From contig CAZKJL010000001.1 in the NCBI GenBank assembly GCA_964553135.1, positions 62,001 through 126,000 of the forward strand: a DNA stretch of 64,000 bases. Direction: 5' to 3'. Made by a program: the position numbers and the translations under genes. Numbering within the stretch: position 1 is the stretch's first letter; the number at the start of each line of letters is the position of its first letter. The notes beneath the pieces were generated by a model. The model was not told the origin of the DNA and did no database searches. It saw only the letters and a program-made list of their open reading frames with translations. This document shows positions 16,667-25,964 of this stretch, in pieces. Origin of the DNA: CAZKJL01 sp964553135 (GTDB taxonomy: Bacteria; Patescibacteriota; Gracilibacteria; Peribacterales; Peribacteraceae).

Positions 16667-16870
16667 ATGAAACTCGTCATCGAAACCCCGAAAGGCAATC
16701 GTCCTGAGCTCACGGCAAAAATCGGCGCAGCTCTCGGCCACAGAGTCGAGCGTGACGATATCGGACAGGGAAAGTGTGCGTTCGACATCACGACCATGAC
16801 CGCCGCACAGAAAACGGAACTCACGGCCGCTCTGAAGGGAGTGACGCACGAGTTCATTGACGCCGAGTAG
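16667..16870 (+). CDS. Small hypothetical cytoplasmic protein
   Basis: 67 residues with a beta-alpha-beta-like pattern (KLVIETPKG, PELTAKIGAALG, CAFDITTMT, AQKTELTAALKG). No cysteine site beyond one residue, no signal or membrane segment. It has its own promoter and lies between serS (divergent) and the 694-residue protein. Unknown function. Confidence 0.65.
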   Translation: MKLVIETPKGNRPELTAKIGAALGHRVERDDIGQGKCAFDITTMTAAQKTELTAALKGVTHEFIDAE

Positions 16871-16949
16871 GCAAAAGCCCGATTCGGCCTCCATACAATG
16901 AAAAGATGTGTTGTGAGACGCTTGCTTTTTTAGCGTAAATACTGTCAAA

Positions 16950-16955
16950 TATAAC
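16950..16955 (+). promoter_or_regulatory. -10 box for the 694-residue protein
   Basis: TATAAC with 6 nt to the ATG at 16962, within an AT-rich stretch; predicts a leaderless mRNA. Confidence 0.5.
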
Positions 16956-16961
16956 AACTCT

Positions 16962-19046
16962 ATGGGTATCGAAAAAAAGACTCCCGGCGCTCTCACCGCT
17001 CACGACAAAGTGGAAGGACGATCGGAGCAGGGTAAGAATGCTTTCCGAAAGCTGTGTGAAGGCCTGACTGAAAAACAGAAAAGCGACATGAACTTGGGGC
17101 GCGTTTTGAACCCGGAGGCCAAAGAGGTGCGCCGTGTGACGCGTGACTTGATCATGAAGATTTTTGAGTTCAGAAATGTGGATAAGGAGACGCGCAAAAA
17201 ATTCTGGCTCGAATACTTCGGCGGACCCCCGCCGGACATCGCCGAGTTCGTCCGAAGACGCATCATTCAAGAAGGAAATATCCGCGACTACGGCGAGCGC
17301 ATCGGACTCTCGCACGCAACGCTCGGAAACATTTTGGATACGCACATGATCTCGTTCGCATCACTGAAGAAATTGCGGAAAGCGAATGAACCGTTCCCGT
17401 GGAGCAAGAAAGAACTCCTGAAGCGCTGGCGCGGCCTCTCCACCGCATACCTCATGGCCGATGAAGATCGTGGGCTCAACGAAATGGCCGCACGCATGGA
17501 GACGCTTTTTGAGATGCGCCCCACGGCTTCACGCACACAGTGGGTGGACTTGAATAACCCTCCCGCATCGCTCCAAGACATGAGTCAAAACAAGCGCAGA
17601 ATCCTCATGTCCGAGGTGCGTCACGGAAAGCCCGTCCCGTGGGAAGAAGTGGACCGCATCCTCGTGGGGCTCAATTGCGACTTGGAGGAGCGCATGGAGG
17701 TGGCGAGCGCATGGATCGCCGCGCGCAACGAAGCGCCGCGCGAAAAAGTGAGTAAGGGGAAAGCCGGCGCTCAGGCGACGACACGAGGACCGAAAACGGA
17801 AGCATCGACTGCCGAAACGGAGAAACCCGTTCTGCAAAGCCAAATCGAATACCCGGACCACCTCAAGGGAAAGGCCGATCTTCAGATCATCGCATCCATC
17901 CTCGCCGAAATGACGGGGCATGACGCATCGGATGCCGCAACCGATGAACATCTTCTGAAGCAACGCGTCGACAGTGCGCTTGGAACTCCCGGGCAAATCG
18001 CCGTCATGAGGAAGAAGCGAAAGAAGAGGTTCGGCGAAGTCGCTCCCGCCGCACCGACCGTGGCAAGCGTCGAACTCGAGGTTGCTCCCGCACCTCACGT
18101 TGCCCCCAGCGAACCTCCCGCGGAGGATGAGCTCACGCCCGCGGACCCGACGGAGACGCGTGACGAACCTGCCGTCGAAGAAGCCGAGGTCGATGACGAT
18201 GAGGCGGAAATCGAAGAACGCGATCATTCCGATATCGAAGAACCCGATGATGAGGACGGAGCGCACCGTGCGGATATCGACGAATCTTCGGAAGTGACGA
18301 GTGACGAGCCGGACGAGGATGACGACGATGTCCCCGAGCAGTTGCCCGATTTCTCGACCGTGAACAGCGTGTGGTTGCTCGGCGAGTACGCCGAACATTT
18401 CTTCTGCGAAGGAAGCGCCGGATATGGACCGAATGACGATGAAGCGTTTACGAGCATCGCGGGCCAGATCGGCTCCCGTGCGCCCCTCGGTATCAACGAC
18501 ATGGCGAGCGCACTCAAGCTTCTCGTGTACAGCTACGGCCGGCATCCCGACCACCCGGCAACGGGCCTGCTCTACGACGCCATCGGACGCACGTTCCTTG
18601 AGTCCGGTTTCCCCACACCCGAACTCCTGACGGTGCTGCTCTCGGAGCCGAGATTCCGACAAGCTCTCATTGCCTATCGCGACGAGGCTCCCGAATCCGC
18701 GGTGACGGATTTCTTTTCTCAGCTTGCATATCTGCCCGGCCTCGAACGACCGGTCGACTACGATCCGAATGTCATCACGGACTTCGATATCGATTACGAG
18801 AACGTCATCCGCCCGCGTCCGCCCGAAGAAAAACCGAAACCCGCGGATCCGTTCGAGGTACGAAGAGCGGAACAGCGAAAAAAGCGCGGCGCCGAGCTTG
18901 GCGCTCTTGCTCGTCAGCTCGCACGAAAGCGACCGATCGGGCAGCAGGACCATGCGGCGCAGGAGAGACTGGACGCTCTGAGGCGCGAACAGGAGTTGGA
19001 CATGCGCGAAGAAGAACGGGATGAAGATGAAGACGACGACGATTAG
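16962..19046 (+). CDS. Large acidic HTH-containing protein of unknown family
   Basis: 694 residues. The N-terminal third is helical and includes a helix-turn-helix-like stretch (about 93-142, with YGERIGLSHATLGNIL). A second similar helical block may follow near 205-250 (MSQNKRRILMSEV). Residues about 367-463 are very acidic and disordered. A helical C-terminal domain (about 464-590) precedes a charged tail ending in a run of acidic residues. No signal or membrane helix, so it is cytoplasmic, possibly nucleoid- or transcription-linked. Unknown family; DNA binding is an inference from one HTH-like segment. An antisense frame of 1014 codons crosses it and is a shadow. Confidence 0.8.
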   Translation: MGIEKKTPGALTAHDKVEGRSEQGKNAFRKLCEGLTEKQKSDMNLGRVLNPEAKEVRRVTRDLIMKIFEFRNVDKETRKKFWLEYFGGPPPDIAEFVRRRIIQEGNIRDYGERIGLSHATLGNILDTHMISFASLKKLRKANEPFPWSKKELLKRWRGLSTAYLMADEDRGLNEMAARMETLFEMRPTASRTQWVDLNNPPASLQDMSQNKRRILMSEVRHGKPVPWEEVDRILVGLNCDLEERMEVASAWIAARNEAPREKVSKGKAGAQATTRGPKTEASTAETEKPVLQSQIEYPDHLKGKADLQIIASILAEMTGHDASDAATDEHLLKQRVDSALGTPGQIAVMRKKRKKRFGEVAPAAPTVASVELEVAPAPHVAPSEPPAEDELTPADPTETRDEPAVEEAEVDDDEAEIEERDHSDIEEPDDEDGAHRADIDESSEVTSDEPDEDDDDVPEQLPDFSTVNSVWLLGEYAEHFFCEGSAGYGPNDDEAFTSIAGQIGSRAPLGINDMASALKLLVYSYGRHPDHPATGLLYDAIGRTFLESGFPTPELLTVLLSEPRFRQALIAYRDEAPESAVTDFFSQLAYLPGLERPVDYDPNVITDFDIDYENVIRPRPPEEKPKPADPFEVRRAEQRKKRGAELGALARQLARKRPIGQQDHAAQERLDALRREQELDMREEERDEDEDDDD

Positions 19047-19081
19047 ACCGAGCGAGCCTTTCCTTGCGACGCGCGGAAGCG

Positions 19082-19087
19082 TACAAT
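19082..19087 (+). promoter_or_regulatory. -10 box for uvrB
   Basis: TACAAT 10 nt before the GTG start, with a weak TTTCCT 17 bp upstream. The leader would be at most a few nucleotides. Confidence 0.45.
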
Positions 19088-19097
19088 GCCGTGACCC

Positions 19098-21074
19098 GTG
19101 GATAACCGACCATTCCGACTGACGGCACCGTATCAGCCCAAAGGCGACCAGCCCGACGCCATTAAAAAACTCGTGGACGGACTCGCGAAGAAGCAGCGTC
19201 ACCAAACGCTCCTCGGCGCCACCGGTACGGGAAAGACGTTCACGATGGCCAACATCATTCAGCAGGTGCAGCGCCCCACGCTCGTGCTCGCGCACAACAA
19301 GACGCTCGCCGCGCAGCTCTGCAGCGAGTTCCAAGCATTCTTCCCGGACAACGCCGTAAGTTACTTCGTCTCGTACTACGACTACTACCAACCCGAGGCG
19401 TACTTGCCCACCACCGACACGTATATCGAAAAAGACGCCAGCATCAACGAGGAGATCGCCAAGTTCCGCCACGCGGCCACGCACAATTTGCTGACGCGGA
19501 AGGACGTGCTCATCGTGTCCTCGGTCTCGTGCATCTACGGTCTCGGCGACGTGCAGGACTACCAAGCGCTCGCCATCACGCTGAAGCGCGGCATGCCGTT
19601 CCAACGCCAGAGACTGCTGCGGATTCTCACGGACATTCAGTACAAGCGCAGCGCCATGCAATTCAAGCAAGGAATGTTCCACGTCCTCGGCGATACGGTG
19701 GAAATTTTCCCACCGAGCGGAGACACCGTCATTCGCATCGAGATGCCGTTCGACGAAATCGAGACGATCCAAGAAGTGGACAGCTTCACCGGCGAACTCA
19801 TCGGCGACATGAACGAAGTGACGATCTTTCCCGCCGCGCACAACGTGACGACGAAAGAAAAAATCGACGGGGCCATCGAGGGCATCAAAGCCGAGCTTGA
19901 GATCCGCGAAAAACAGTTCCTGGAAATGAAAGAGTTCGCCAAGGCCGAACGCATCCGCCAGCGCACGGAGTACGACATCGAAATGCTGAAAGAGACGGGC
20001 TACTGCACGGGCATCGAGAACTACGTACGGTACTTGAGCAACCGCGAGTCGGGCATGCCTCCCGAGACGCTGCTCGATTACTTCCCCGACGACTCGCTCG
20101 TGTTCGTGGACGAATCTCACATCTCGCTCCCGCAGATCGGCGGGATGCACGAAGGAAACCTGCAGCGCAAAAAAACGCTCATCGACTACGGTTTCCGTTT
20201 GCCGAGCGCTTCGGACAACCGCCCCCTCAAATTCCAGGAATTCGAGGAACGCATCAACCAAGCCGTGTACGTGTCGGCGACGCCCGGTCCGTACGAGTAC
20301 AAGCACACGCCCAAGGAATACATCGCCGAACAGATCATTCGTCCCACGGGCCTGCTTGACCCCATCGTGACCGTCGAACCCAAGAAACATCAGATCGACC
20401 ACATCACGAAGAAGATCAACGAAGCCATGAAGCGCGGCGAGCGCGTGCTCATCACGGCTCTCACCAAGAAGAGCGCCGAGGACTTGGCGCAGTACTTCCA
20501 GAACGCCGAGTACAGCGTGCGCTACCTGCACAGCGACATCGAGACGATGGAACGCGTGGAAATCCTCCGGCAACTCCGTAACGGCGACATCGACATCCTC
20601 GTGGGCATCAACCTGCTCCGTGAAGGGCTGGACCTCCCCGAGGTCAGCTTCATCGCGATTTTGGATGCCGACAAGCAGGGCTTCCTCCGCTCACGCGATG
20701 CGCTCATCCAAACGATCGGCCGTGCCGCCCGCAACATCAACGGACACGTCATTCTGTACGCCGACAAGATGACGCCGGCGATGGAAGGAGCCATCGGCGA
20801 GACGAACCGCCGCCGTGCGATCCAGGAGGCGTACAACGTCAAGCATGGCATCACGCCGCAGACGATCATCAAGGCGATCAAGGACATCGCCGAGGAGCAC
20901 AGCAAGCAAAAGCTCAGCCGCAAGAAGTACGACCATCACAAGATCCCGAAGGACGAGAAGAAGCGCCTCATCGAAGAGCTCAACGCGCAGATGGAAATTG
21001 CCGCCGAGAACGAGGAGTTCGAGAAGGCAGCCGACCTGCGCGACGAGATCGAGCTTCTGAAGCGCGAGCTTTAA
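19098..21074 (+). CDS. uvrB: Excinuclease ABC subunit UvrB
   Basis: 658 residues from a GTG start; the sequence begins DNRPFRL and YQPKGDQPDAI, as UvrB does. Walker A GATGTGKTF is near residue 40, the beta-hairpin region VSYYDYYQPEAYLP follows, DESH marks the helicase motif II, and the C-terminal UVR coiled coil (EFEKAADLRDEIELLK) binds UvrC. It verifies DNA damage and loads UvrC in nucleotide excision repair. Full length and uninterrupted. No uvrA or uvrC neighbours in the window. Confidence 0.97.
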   Translation: MDNRPFRLTAPYQPKGDQPDAIKKLVDGLAKKQRHQTLLGATGTGKTFTMANIIQQVQRPTLVLAHNKTLAAQLCSEFQAFFPDNAVSYFVSYYDYYQPEAYLPTTDTYIEKDASINEEIAKFRHAATHNLLTRKDVLIVSSVSCIYGLGDVQDYQALAITLKRGMPFQRQRLLRILTDIQYKRSAMQFKQGMFHVLGDTVEIFPPSGDTVIRIEMPFDEIETIQEVDSFTGELIGDMNEVTIFPAAHNVTTKEKIDGAIEGIKAELEIREKQFLEMKEFAKAERIRQRTEYDIEMLKETGYCTGIENYVRYLSNRESGMPPETLLDYFPDDSLVFVDESHISLPQIGGMHEGNLQRKKTLIDYGFRLPSASDNRPLKFQEFEERINQAVYVSATPGPYEYKHTPKEYIAEQIIRPTGLLDPIVTVEPKKHQIDHITKKINEAMKRGERVLITALTKKSAEDLAQYFQNAEYSVRYLHSDIETMERVEILRQLRNGDIDILVGINLLREGLDLPEVSFIAILDADKQGFLRSRDALIQTIGRAARNINGHVILYADKMTPAMEGAIGETNRRRAIQEAYNVKHGITPQTIIKAIKDIAEEHSKQKLSRKKYDHHKIPKDEKKRLIEELNAQMEIAAENEEFEKAADLRDEIELLKREL

Positions 21075-21153
21075 AAAAAGATACGAGGAAAACCCGCATC
21101 CATCGTGAGATAGATACGGGCTTGTCCTTCTTCGTCCGTTGACGGGGGAGGGA

Positions 21154-22086
21154 TTAGTTCTTTCGGAACTTTTCCAGGACCCACCCCTGCAAGTAGGTCC
21201 GGGCCGCGAGCCCGATGATGGCCATCGTGGCCAGCGGTGCGACCCACACGGGGACGTGGATACCGAACGCTTCCAAGAGCATGACAAGCGACAAGGCTCC
21301 GACGGAGTACATCGCTCCGTTCTTGAGCATCGGCATCTCCTTGATCTTTTCGTAGCTCCCGATCGTCAGTTTCCTGACGACGAGTGCCCCGAGCCCGTTG
21401 CCGAGCAGGATGAGCGGCACGTTCATCGTGAACGCGAACGCCCCGAGCACCCCATCGATCGAAAAGATCGAATCGATGATCTCGAGGAAGAGAATCTTAC
21501 TGAGATCGGAATGTGCTCCCGAACCCAGCTCCTGCTCCATCTTTTCGGCGTGCTCACGGAACCCGTGGGAGAGGAAGAAAGCGGTGGAACCGACGGTGGC
21601 CGCAAATGCCAGCATCGGATCCCTCTTCATCGCCAGCCAGGTCATGACCGTGAGCGTCGCCGAGCCGATGGTGTAAAACCACGCGGCCTGGCGGTTGAAG
21701 AACTTTTCGGCCGCGAGGCCGATGACCTTCTGCTCTCCGAAGAGCCAACGCAGAAACAAAAACAGAAGGAACGTCCCCCCGCCGCACATCAGCACCGGTG
21801 CCGCCTTTTCAACCGCAGCGGCCGCCTTCTGGTCGCCGTTGAAGGCGACCATGAGGGCCTCAAAAAAGCCGATGTCCGGCGTCACCCACCACACGATGAA
21901 CCAGGGTGCGAGCCCCCGCACCATGAAGACCGAGGTGATGATTCCCCAGAAGAGGAACCACCTCCGCGCCTTCTCACTCATCTTCGCCAGCGTCTCGCCG
22001 GCCACCACGGCGTTATCCGCCGAAGAGACGATCTCAAAAATCGCCAGCCCGAGCACCGTGAACATTCCACCGAACAAAATCGCCAT
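21154..22086 (-). CDS. DUF475/TerC-like polytopic membrane protein
   Basis: 310 residues with about eight or nine membrane helices. The first helix carries IFEIVSSADNAVV and a later one EIIDSIFSIDGVLGAF, the paired acidic motifs of the TerC/DUF475 superfamily, whose members are linked to metal (manganese) export or tellurite resistance. AAGGGG lies at Shine-Dalgarno distance before the ATG. A long leader contains a perfect GTCCGTAACGGAC palindrome. I do not see a yybP-ykoY riboswitch there, though that element often precedes TerC genes. Confidence 0.85.
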   Translation of the reverse strand: MAILFGGMFTVLGLAIFEIVSSADNAVVAGETLAKMSEKARRWFLFWGIITSVFMVRGLAPWFIVWWVTPDIGFFEALMVAFNGDQKAAAAVEKAAPVLMCGGGTFLLFLFLRWLFGEQKVIGLAAEKFFNRQAAWFYTIGSATLTVMTWLAMKRDPMLAFAATVGSTAFFLSHGFREHAEKMEQELGSGAHSDLSKILFLEIIDSIFSIDGVLGAFAFTMNVPLILLGNGLGALVVRKLTIGSYEKIKEMPMLKNGAMYSVGALSLVMLLEAFGIHVPVWVAPLATMAIIGLAARTYLQGWVLEKFRKN

Positions 22087-22098
22087 TGTCTGCCCCTT

Positions 22099-22111
22099 GT
22101 CCGTAACGGAC
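22099..22111. promoter_or_regulatory. Perfect 13-nt palindrome in the DUF475 leader
   Basis: GTCCGTAACGGAC lies directly before the ribosome-binding site of the DUF475 gene; it can act as a small RNA hairpin near the site or as a protein operator. Confidence 0.35.
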
Positions 22112-22154
22112 GATGTGAAGGATCACCCGTACCACCATGGCACGGATAAGTATT

Positions 22155-22182
22155 ATTTTAACATTTTTTATTATTTTAGCAA
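22155..22182 (-). promoter_or_regulatory. Promoter for the DUF475 gene
   Basis: Minus strand TTGCTA, 16 bp, TAAAAT in a strongly AT-rich block; leaves a leader of about 60 nt. Confidence 0.5.
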
Positions 22183-22210
22183 GTTTTTTCAACCATCCAA
22201 TGCTTCGCTT

Positions 22211-22471
22211 TCAGGCACCCCGGAGTGCCATATACCTGCGAATCGCCTGTACGGAGTAAACGTCCAAATTCGGTTGTTCGGGAGACTGTTTTGCGCGAAG
22301 CAACTCAGCGGATTCGATGAGCAAGCGCGCGGTGTATGCCCGCGTCGCATCGATGCGTGAGGCTGCTAGGGCTTCGTTCAATTCCTGCATCAACATCACG
22401 GACGTGATGCCGCCGTGTCGCTCCTGCATATCCAGTTCAATGGGGGACAAGTTTCGGAGATCGGTAGACAT
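22211..22471 (-). CDS. Small hypothetical helical protein
   Basis: 86 residues, almost wholly helical (MLMQELNEALAASRIDATRAY through LLIESAELLRAK), no cysteine, no membrane segment. It follows galU on the same strand after 38 nt and could be its operon partner. No family recognised. Confidence 0.6.
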   Translation of the reverse strand: MSTDLRNLSPIELDMQERHGGITSVMLMQELNEALAASRIDATRAYTARLLIESAELLRAKQSPEQPNLDVYSVQAIRRYMALRGA

Positions 22472-22509
22472 GACGAAGTGCTTGAAGAAAGGGTTGTCAT
22501 TCTACTCGA

Positions 22510-23334
22510 TTACAGCCACTCCCGCACCGCCTCGCGGTATCCGTCGGGGTTACCCGTGTCGAACCTGCGGCCTTCGAACTCGTAGCCGTAGATGTCGATC
22601 TTTTTGAGCTGCGATGTGAGAGCGTCGATAAGTCTGATTTCTTTGTCATGATGTCCGCTTTCCACTTTGTCCAAAGCGTCGATGGTGGAACGGGGGATGA
22701 TGTACTTGCCGACGATGCCGAGCGTGGAGGGCGCGTCCTCCGGCTTGGGCTTTTCCACGAGGCCGCGGATCTTCTTCGTGCGGCTCAAATGTTTGTCCGG
22801 TTCGATGTCGACGATTCCGTACTTGCTGACGAGTTTCCTTTCCACATCCTGGAGGCACAGCATTGCCGATTCCTTCTTGGCCTTCACCTCCTTGAGGGCA
22901 CCTGTGAGCTGTTCAAGACCGTTTCTGGGGCCATGGATGAGGTCATCGCCGAAGAGGACGGCGAGCCTGTCACTCTCCACCCAGTCTTTGGCCTGCAAGA
23001 TGGCGTGACCGTCGCCTTTCATCTCCTCTTGGTACACCACGTGGAACCGTACGCTGTCGTAGCGCGTGAGCTCCTCGAGCATGTGTGATTTGCCGCGCTT
23101 GGCAAGCTCGCGTTCCAGCTCCGGCTGAGCGTAGAAGAACTGCGGGATGGCCTCCTTGCCGCGGCTGATGACGAAGCAGATGTCATTGATCCCGACACTC
23201 ATGCATTCGTCCACGAGGAGCGCGATGATGGGCTTGTTTCCGATGGGCAAAAGTTCCTTCGGGACGACCTTCGTCCACGGCAGGAACCGCGTGCCGAATC
23301 CGGCGACGGGGAGGATGGCTTGGGTAAGCTTCAT
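22510..23334 (-). CDS. galU: UTP-glucose-1-phosphate uridylyltransferase
   Basis: 274 residues. The N-terminal nucleotidyltransferase signature is AILPVAGFGTRFLPWTKVVPKE, and GKYIIPRSTIDAL, the FGDDLI metal site and the C-terminal FDTGNPDGYREAV complete the GalU pattern. It makes UDP-glucose from glucose-1-phosphate for glycan synthesis, using the product of the phosphohexomutase and glucan phosphorylase encoded in this window. A TACACT -10 box lies 9 nt upstream. Confidence 0.95.
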   Translation of the reverse strand: MKLTQAILPVAGFGTRFLPWTKVVPKELLPIGNKPIIALLVDECMSVGINDICFVISRGKEAIPQFFYAQPELERELAKRGKSHMLEELTRYDSVRFHVVYQEEMKGDGHAILQAKDWVESDRLAVLFGDDLIHGPRNGLEQLTGALKEVKAKKESAMLCLQDVERKLVSKYGIVDIEPDKHLSRTKKIRGLVEKPKPEDAPSTLGIVGKYIIPRSTIDALDKVESGHHDKEIRLIDALTSQLKKIDIYGYEFEGRRFDTGNPDGYREAVREWL

Positions 23335-23343
23335 GGCCGGGAA

Positions 23344-23349
23344 AGTGTA
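23344..23349 (-). promoter_or_regulatory. -10 box for galU
   Basis: TACACT with 9 nt to the ATG at 23334. It overlaps the last sense codons of the upstream pabB-pabC frame on the same strand, just before its stop codon. Confidence 0.4.
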
Positions 23350-23352
23350 GCA

Positions 23353-25383
23353 CTACGCGAGCTTCCCGAGGAGCCGCCTTGTAAGGGCTCCGGGGACGCC
23401 ATTGGCCACCGTGGAGCCGCCCACGGACGTCACGGGCGTGATCCCGGTCGTGGACTTGGTGATGAAGACTTCGTCCGCAACCGAAAGCTCCTTGGGGGTG
23501 ACCGCCGCAAAAGCGACCGGTATCCGAAGTTTGCGAGCCGTGCGCAGCACGGCAAGACGAGTAAGGCCCGAGAGCACGTTCTCGCGACGCGTGAAGAGCG
23601 TGCCTCTCTTCGCCCAGAACACGTTGGAATACGCGCCTTCCGTCACGAATCCCTCGGCGTCGACGAGAATCGCTTCACCGAATCCATGCTCGGCCGCCTG
23701 CGCGTGAGCGCGCCACTCCGTGACGTACGGAAGCGCCTTCGCTTCGGGATACATCCGATCGGCGCGAACACAGGTGACGGCGATGCCGTGTGCGTCGCGC
23801 GGATCGGAAATGAGTGGCAGACGTTCGATGATGATGTCCGCGGAGGTCGCGACGAGCTTGATGCGGGCGGGAAGCGAGCGGTGATCAGCGGGTAGGATTT
23901 TTGCGATCATCGTTTTGATATCGGCGACGGACACGGGAAGCTTGATGCCGACGACCTCGGCCGAGTGTTCCAAGCGACGCAGATGTGCCGAGAGATCCTG
24001 AACTTTCCCGCCCACCGCGCGCATCGTCTCAAAGACGCCATGAGCGACGGGATTCGAGGGATCGAGAAGCTTCAGGCGGGCATCGGTCGGATGAGCTGCG
24101 ATGCCGTTGATGAAGCAGCGCCTTGTATCGGCGAGTGCCAAAAACGGCTTCGTCTTCTTCAGTGTCTCGTCCCACTCCTGCGCCGCACGCGAATCGGCGA
24201 CGATGCCTCCGCCCACCCCCAGGGAGAGAGAGTTTGTATGCGCAACGACGGTGCGGATGAGAATGGAACTGTCGAATGCTCCGCCGTCGCTGAGCATGAA
24301 CATCGATCCGCAGTACACGCCTCGGCTCTGCGCTTCGAGCGCGTCGATGCGCTTCATTGCGGCGACTTTGGGGCACCCCGTGACGGAACCGCCGGGGAAC
24401 ATGGAGAGGAATGCATCGAACGGATGCAGCTCGGGCAGAAGTTTCCCTTGAACCACCGAGTACGTGTGCCACACCGACGGATTTTTTTGGAGCGCCCGAT
24501 GCTCGAGCACCTTCACGCTTCCGGTCTCCGATACTTTGCCGATGTCGTTTCTGAGCAAGTCGGTGATCATGTTGAGCTCGGCGGCCTCTTTATCGCTCCT
24601 CAGGAGCTCTTTGGCCATTGCCTTGTCCTTTGACGGTGCAGAGCCTCTGGGGCGTGTTCCTTTGATGGGCCGTGTCGTGATCGTTCGACCGTGGATGGTA
24701 ACGAAACGCTCGGGTGAGACCGAGACGACGGCCGTGTCACGGTGTTCCAGAAAACTTGCGGACGGTGCGGGATTTGCGCGGAGAAGATGCGTGAAGAGTT
24801 CGCGCGGACTGCACGTGGACTCCGCACGTAGTTGATACGTGAGGTTCATCTGGTAGTACTCGCCCGCGCGGATGTCGTTCATGACCTTGGAAAACGCAGC
24901 GCCGTATTTCTCCCGCGTGACGGACGCCGACCACTCGATGGGATCGATGACGGATGACGGCAGCGGACGTTCGTGAATGACGTGCACCGACTTTTCAAAC
25001 GCGCCGTCGCCGACGATGAGAGTTCTTGTGCCGTCGAAGAGCAGTGCGTTGTCGTACGCATGCAGCATGACGTCGGGGATGCCCGATGGAGCGTGTCTCG
25101 TCTCGATGCCCTGCAACTTGAGTCCCGCCTCGTAGCTGAGCATACCGATGACGCCGCCCGAAAACGGCACATCGGCGTCCGTGACATGACGTCGCTTCGA
25201 CATCAATATTTTGGCTTTCTGCAGCACTGCATCGATACTGCCGACAACGGTGGACATGGGATTCCACGTGATGACGGTCCACGGACCGCTCACGACGTAC
25301 GCAGCCGATGCTTCGCTGCTTTTGAGTTTCGCAAAAAAACAGACGGGATCGAAGCCGAGGAGCGTGATGTCTCGGATCTTCAT
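23353..25383 (-). CDS. pabBC: Fused aminodeoxychorismate synthase component I and aminodeoxychorismate lyase
   Basis: 676 residues from the ATG at 25383. Residues 1 to about 420 are PabB: PIKGTRPRG, LNMITDLLRNDIG and GSVTGCPK (usually GSVTGAPK). Residues about 425-676 are PabC, a fold IV PLP enzyme with DPSNPVAHGVFETMR, a lysine in AKALPYVTEW at the expected distance from AILVD to be the PLP lysine, and GFVTEGAYSNVF. Together they turn chorismate plus ammonia into p-aminobenzoate for folate. The start overlaps the pabA stop as ATGA, so translation is coupled. Confidence 0.93.
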   Translation of the reverse strand: MKIRDITLLGFDPVCFFAKLKSSEASAAYVVSGPWTVITWNPMSTVVGSIDAVLQKAKILMSKRRHVTDADVPFSGGVIGMLSYEAGLKLQGIETRHAPSGIPDVMLHAYDNALLFDGTRTLIVGDGAFEKSVHVIHERPLPSSVIDPIEWSASVTREKYGAAFSKVMNDIRAGEYYQMNLTYQLRAESTCSPRELFTHLLRANPAPSASFLEHRDTAVVSVSPERFVTIHGRTITTRPIKGTRPRGSAPSKDKAMAKELLRSDKEAAELNMITDLLRNDIGKVSETGSVKVLEHRALQKNPSVWHTYSVVQGKLLPELHPFDAFLSMFPGGSVTGCPKVAAMKRIDALEAQSRGVYCGSMFMLSDGGAFDSSILIRTVVAHTNSLSLGVGGGIVADSRAAQEWDETLKKTKPFLALADTRRCFINGIAAHPTDARLKLLDPSNPVAHGVFETMRAVGGKVQDLSAHLRRLEHSAEVVGIKLPVSVADIKTMIAKILPADHRSLPARIKLVATSADIIIERLPLISDPRDAHGIAVTCVRADRMYPEAKALPYVTEWRAHAQAAEHGFGEAILVDAEGFVTEGAYSNVFWAKRGTLFTRRENVLSGLTRLAVLRTARKLRIPVAFAAVTPKELSVADEVFITKSTTGITPVTSVGGSTVANGVPGALTRRLLGKLA

Positions 25384-25964
25384 GATCGAACGGAAAGAAA
25401 ATTCTTCATGAGTGTTCCGCCGTGCTCCGTGAGAAACGATTCGGGATGAAACTGCACGCCGAAGACGGGAAGCGATTCGTGACGCATGGCCATGATGACA
25501 TCGGGCTTGTTCTGCGTGCCCGTCCACGCCGTGACGACGAAATCGTTCGGCACGCGCTTCACGATGAGCGAGTGGTACCGCGCCGCCGTGAACGGGGACG
25601 CGATCTTTTGGAACAGATCTTTGCCATCATGAAAAACTTTGCTCGTTTTTCCGTGCATCACGGTCTGTGCTCTGCCGACGAACGCGGGACCGCCGAACAC
25701 GTGCGCCAAACATTGGTGACCCAGGCACACGCCGAGCATCGGGATCGATGCGTAAAATTCTTTGACGGCATCGAGCGACGCCTTGGAATCCGCAGGTCCG
25801 CCGGGACCGGGCGAGAGCACGATGCGATCGGGGCTCATCCGCCGAATATCCACGACCGTCACCTCGTCATTGCGCACCACATGGCACTCAGCGCCCGCAG
25901 AACGGATCAATTGGGCCAGATTCCAGGTAAAGGAATCGATGTTGTCGATGAGGAGAACCTTCAC
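25380..25964 (-). CDS. pabA: Aminodeoxychorismate/anthranilate synthase glutamine amidotransferase
   Basis: 194 residues from a GTG at 25964, where the family sequence VLLIDNIDSFTWNL begins; an ATG at 26042 would add 26 unrelated residues. The class I amidotransferase triad is visible in GVCLGHQCLA (nucleophilic Cys), and the FHPES motif supplies His and Glu. It passes ammonia from glutamine to PabB. Neighbouring pabBC makes the p-aminobenzoate role more likely than tryptophan synthesis, though some PabA proteins serve both. Confidence 0.93.
   Translation of the reverse strand: MKVLLIDNIDSFTWNLAQLIRSAGAECHVVRNDEVTVVDIRRMSPDRIVLSPGPGGPADSKASLDAVKEFYASIPMLGVCLGHQCLAHVFGGPAFVGRAQTVMHGKTSKVFHDGKDLFQKIASPFTAARYHSLIVKRVPNDFVVTAWTGTQNKPDVIMAMRHESLPVFGVQFHPESFLTEHGGTLMKNFLSVRS

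Noticed and set aside
17529..20573. Minus-strand frame of 1014 codons
   Set aside because: It is antisense to the 694-residue gene and uvrB, both well supported; high-GC codon bias leaves the opposite frame open. The translation is rich in His, Arg and Val, as in shadows.
22087..22150. yybP-ykoY manganese riboswitch before the DUF475/TerC-like gene
   Set aside because: Often found before TerC genes, but the conserved core sequences are not present in this leader.
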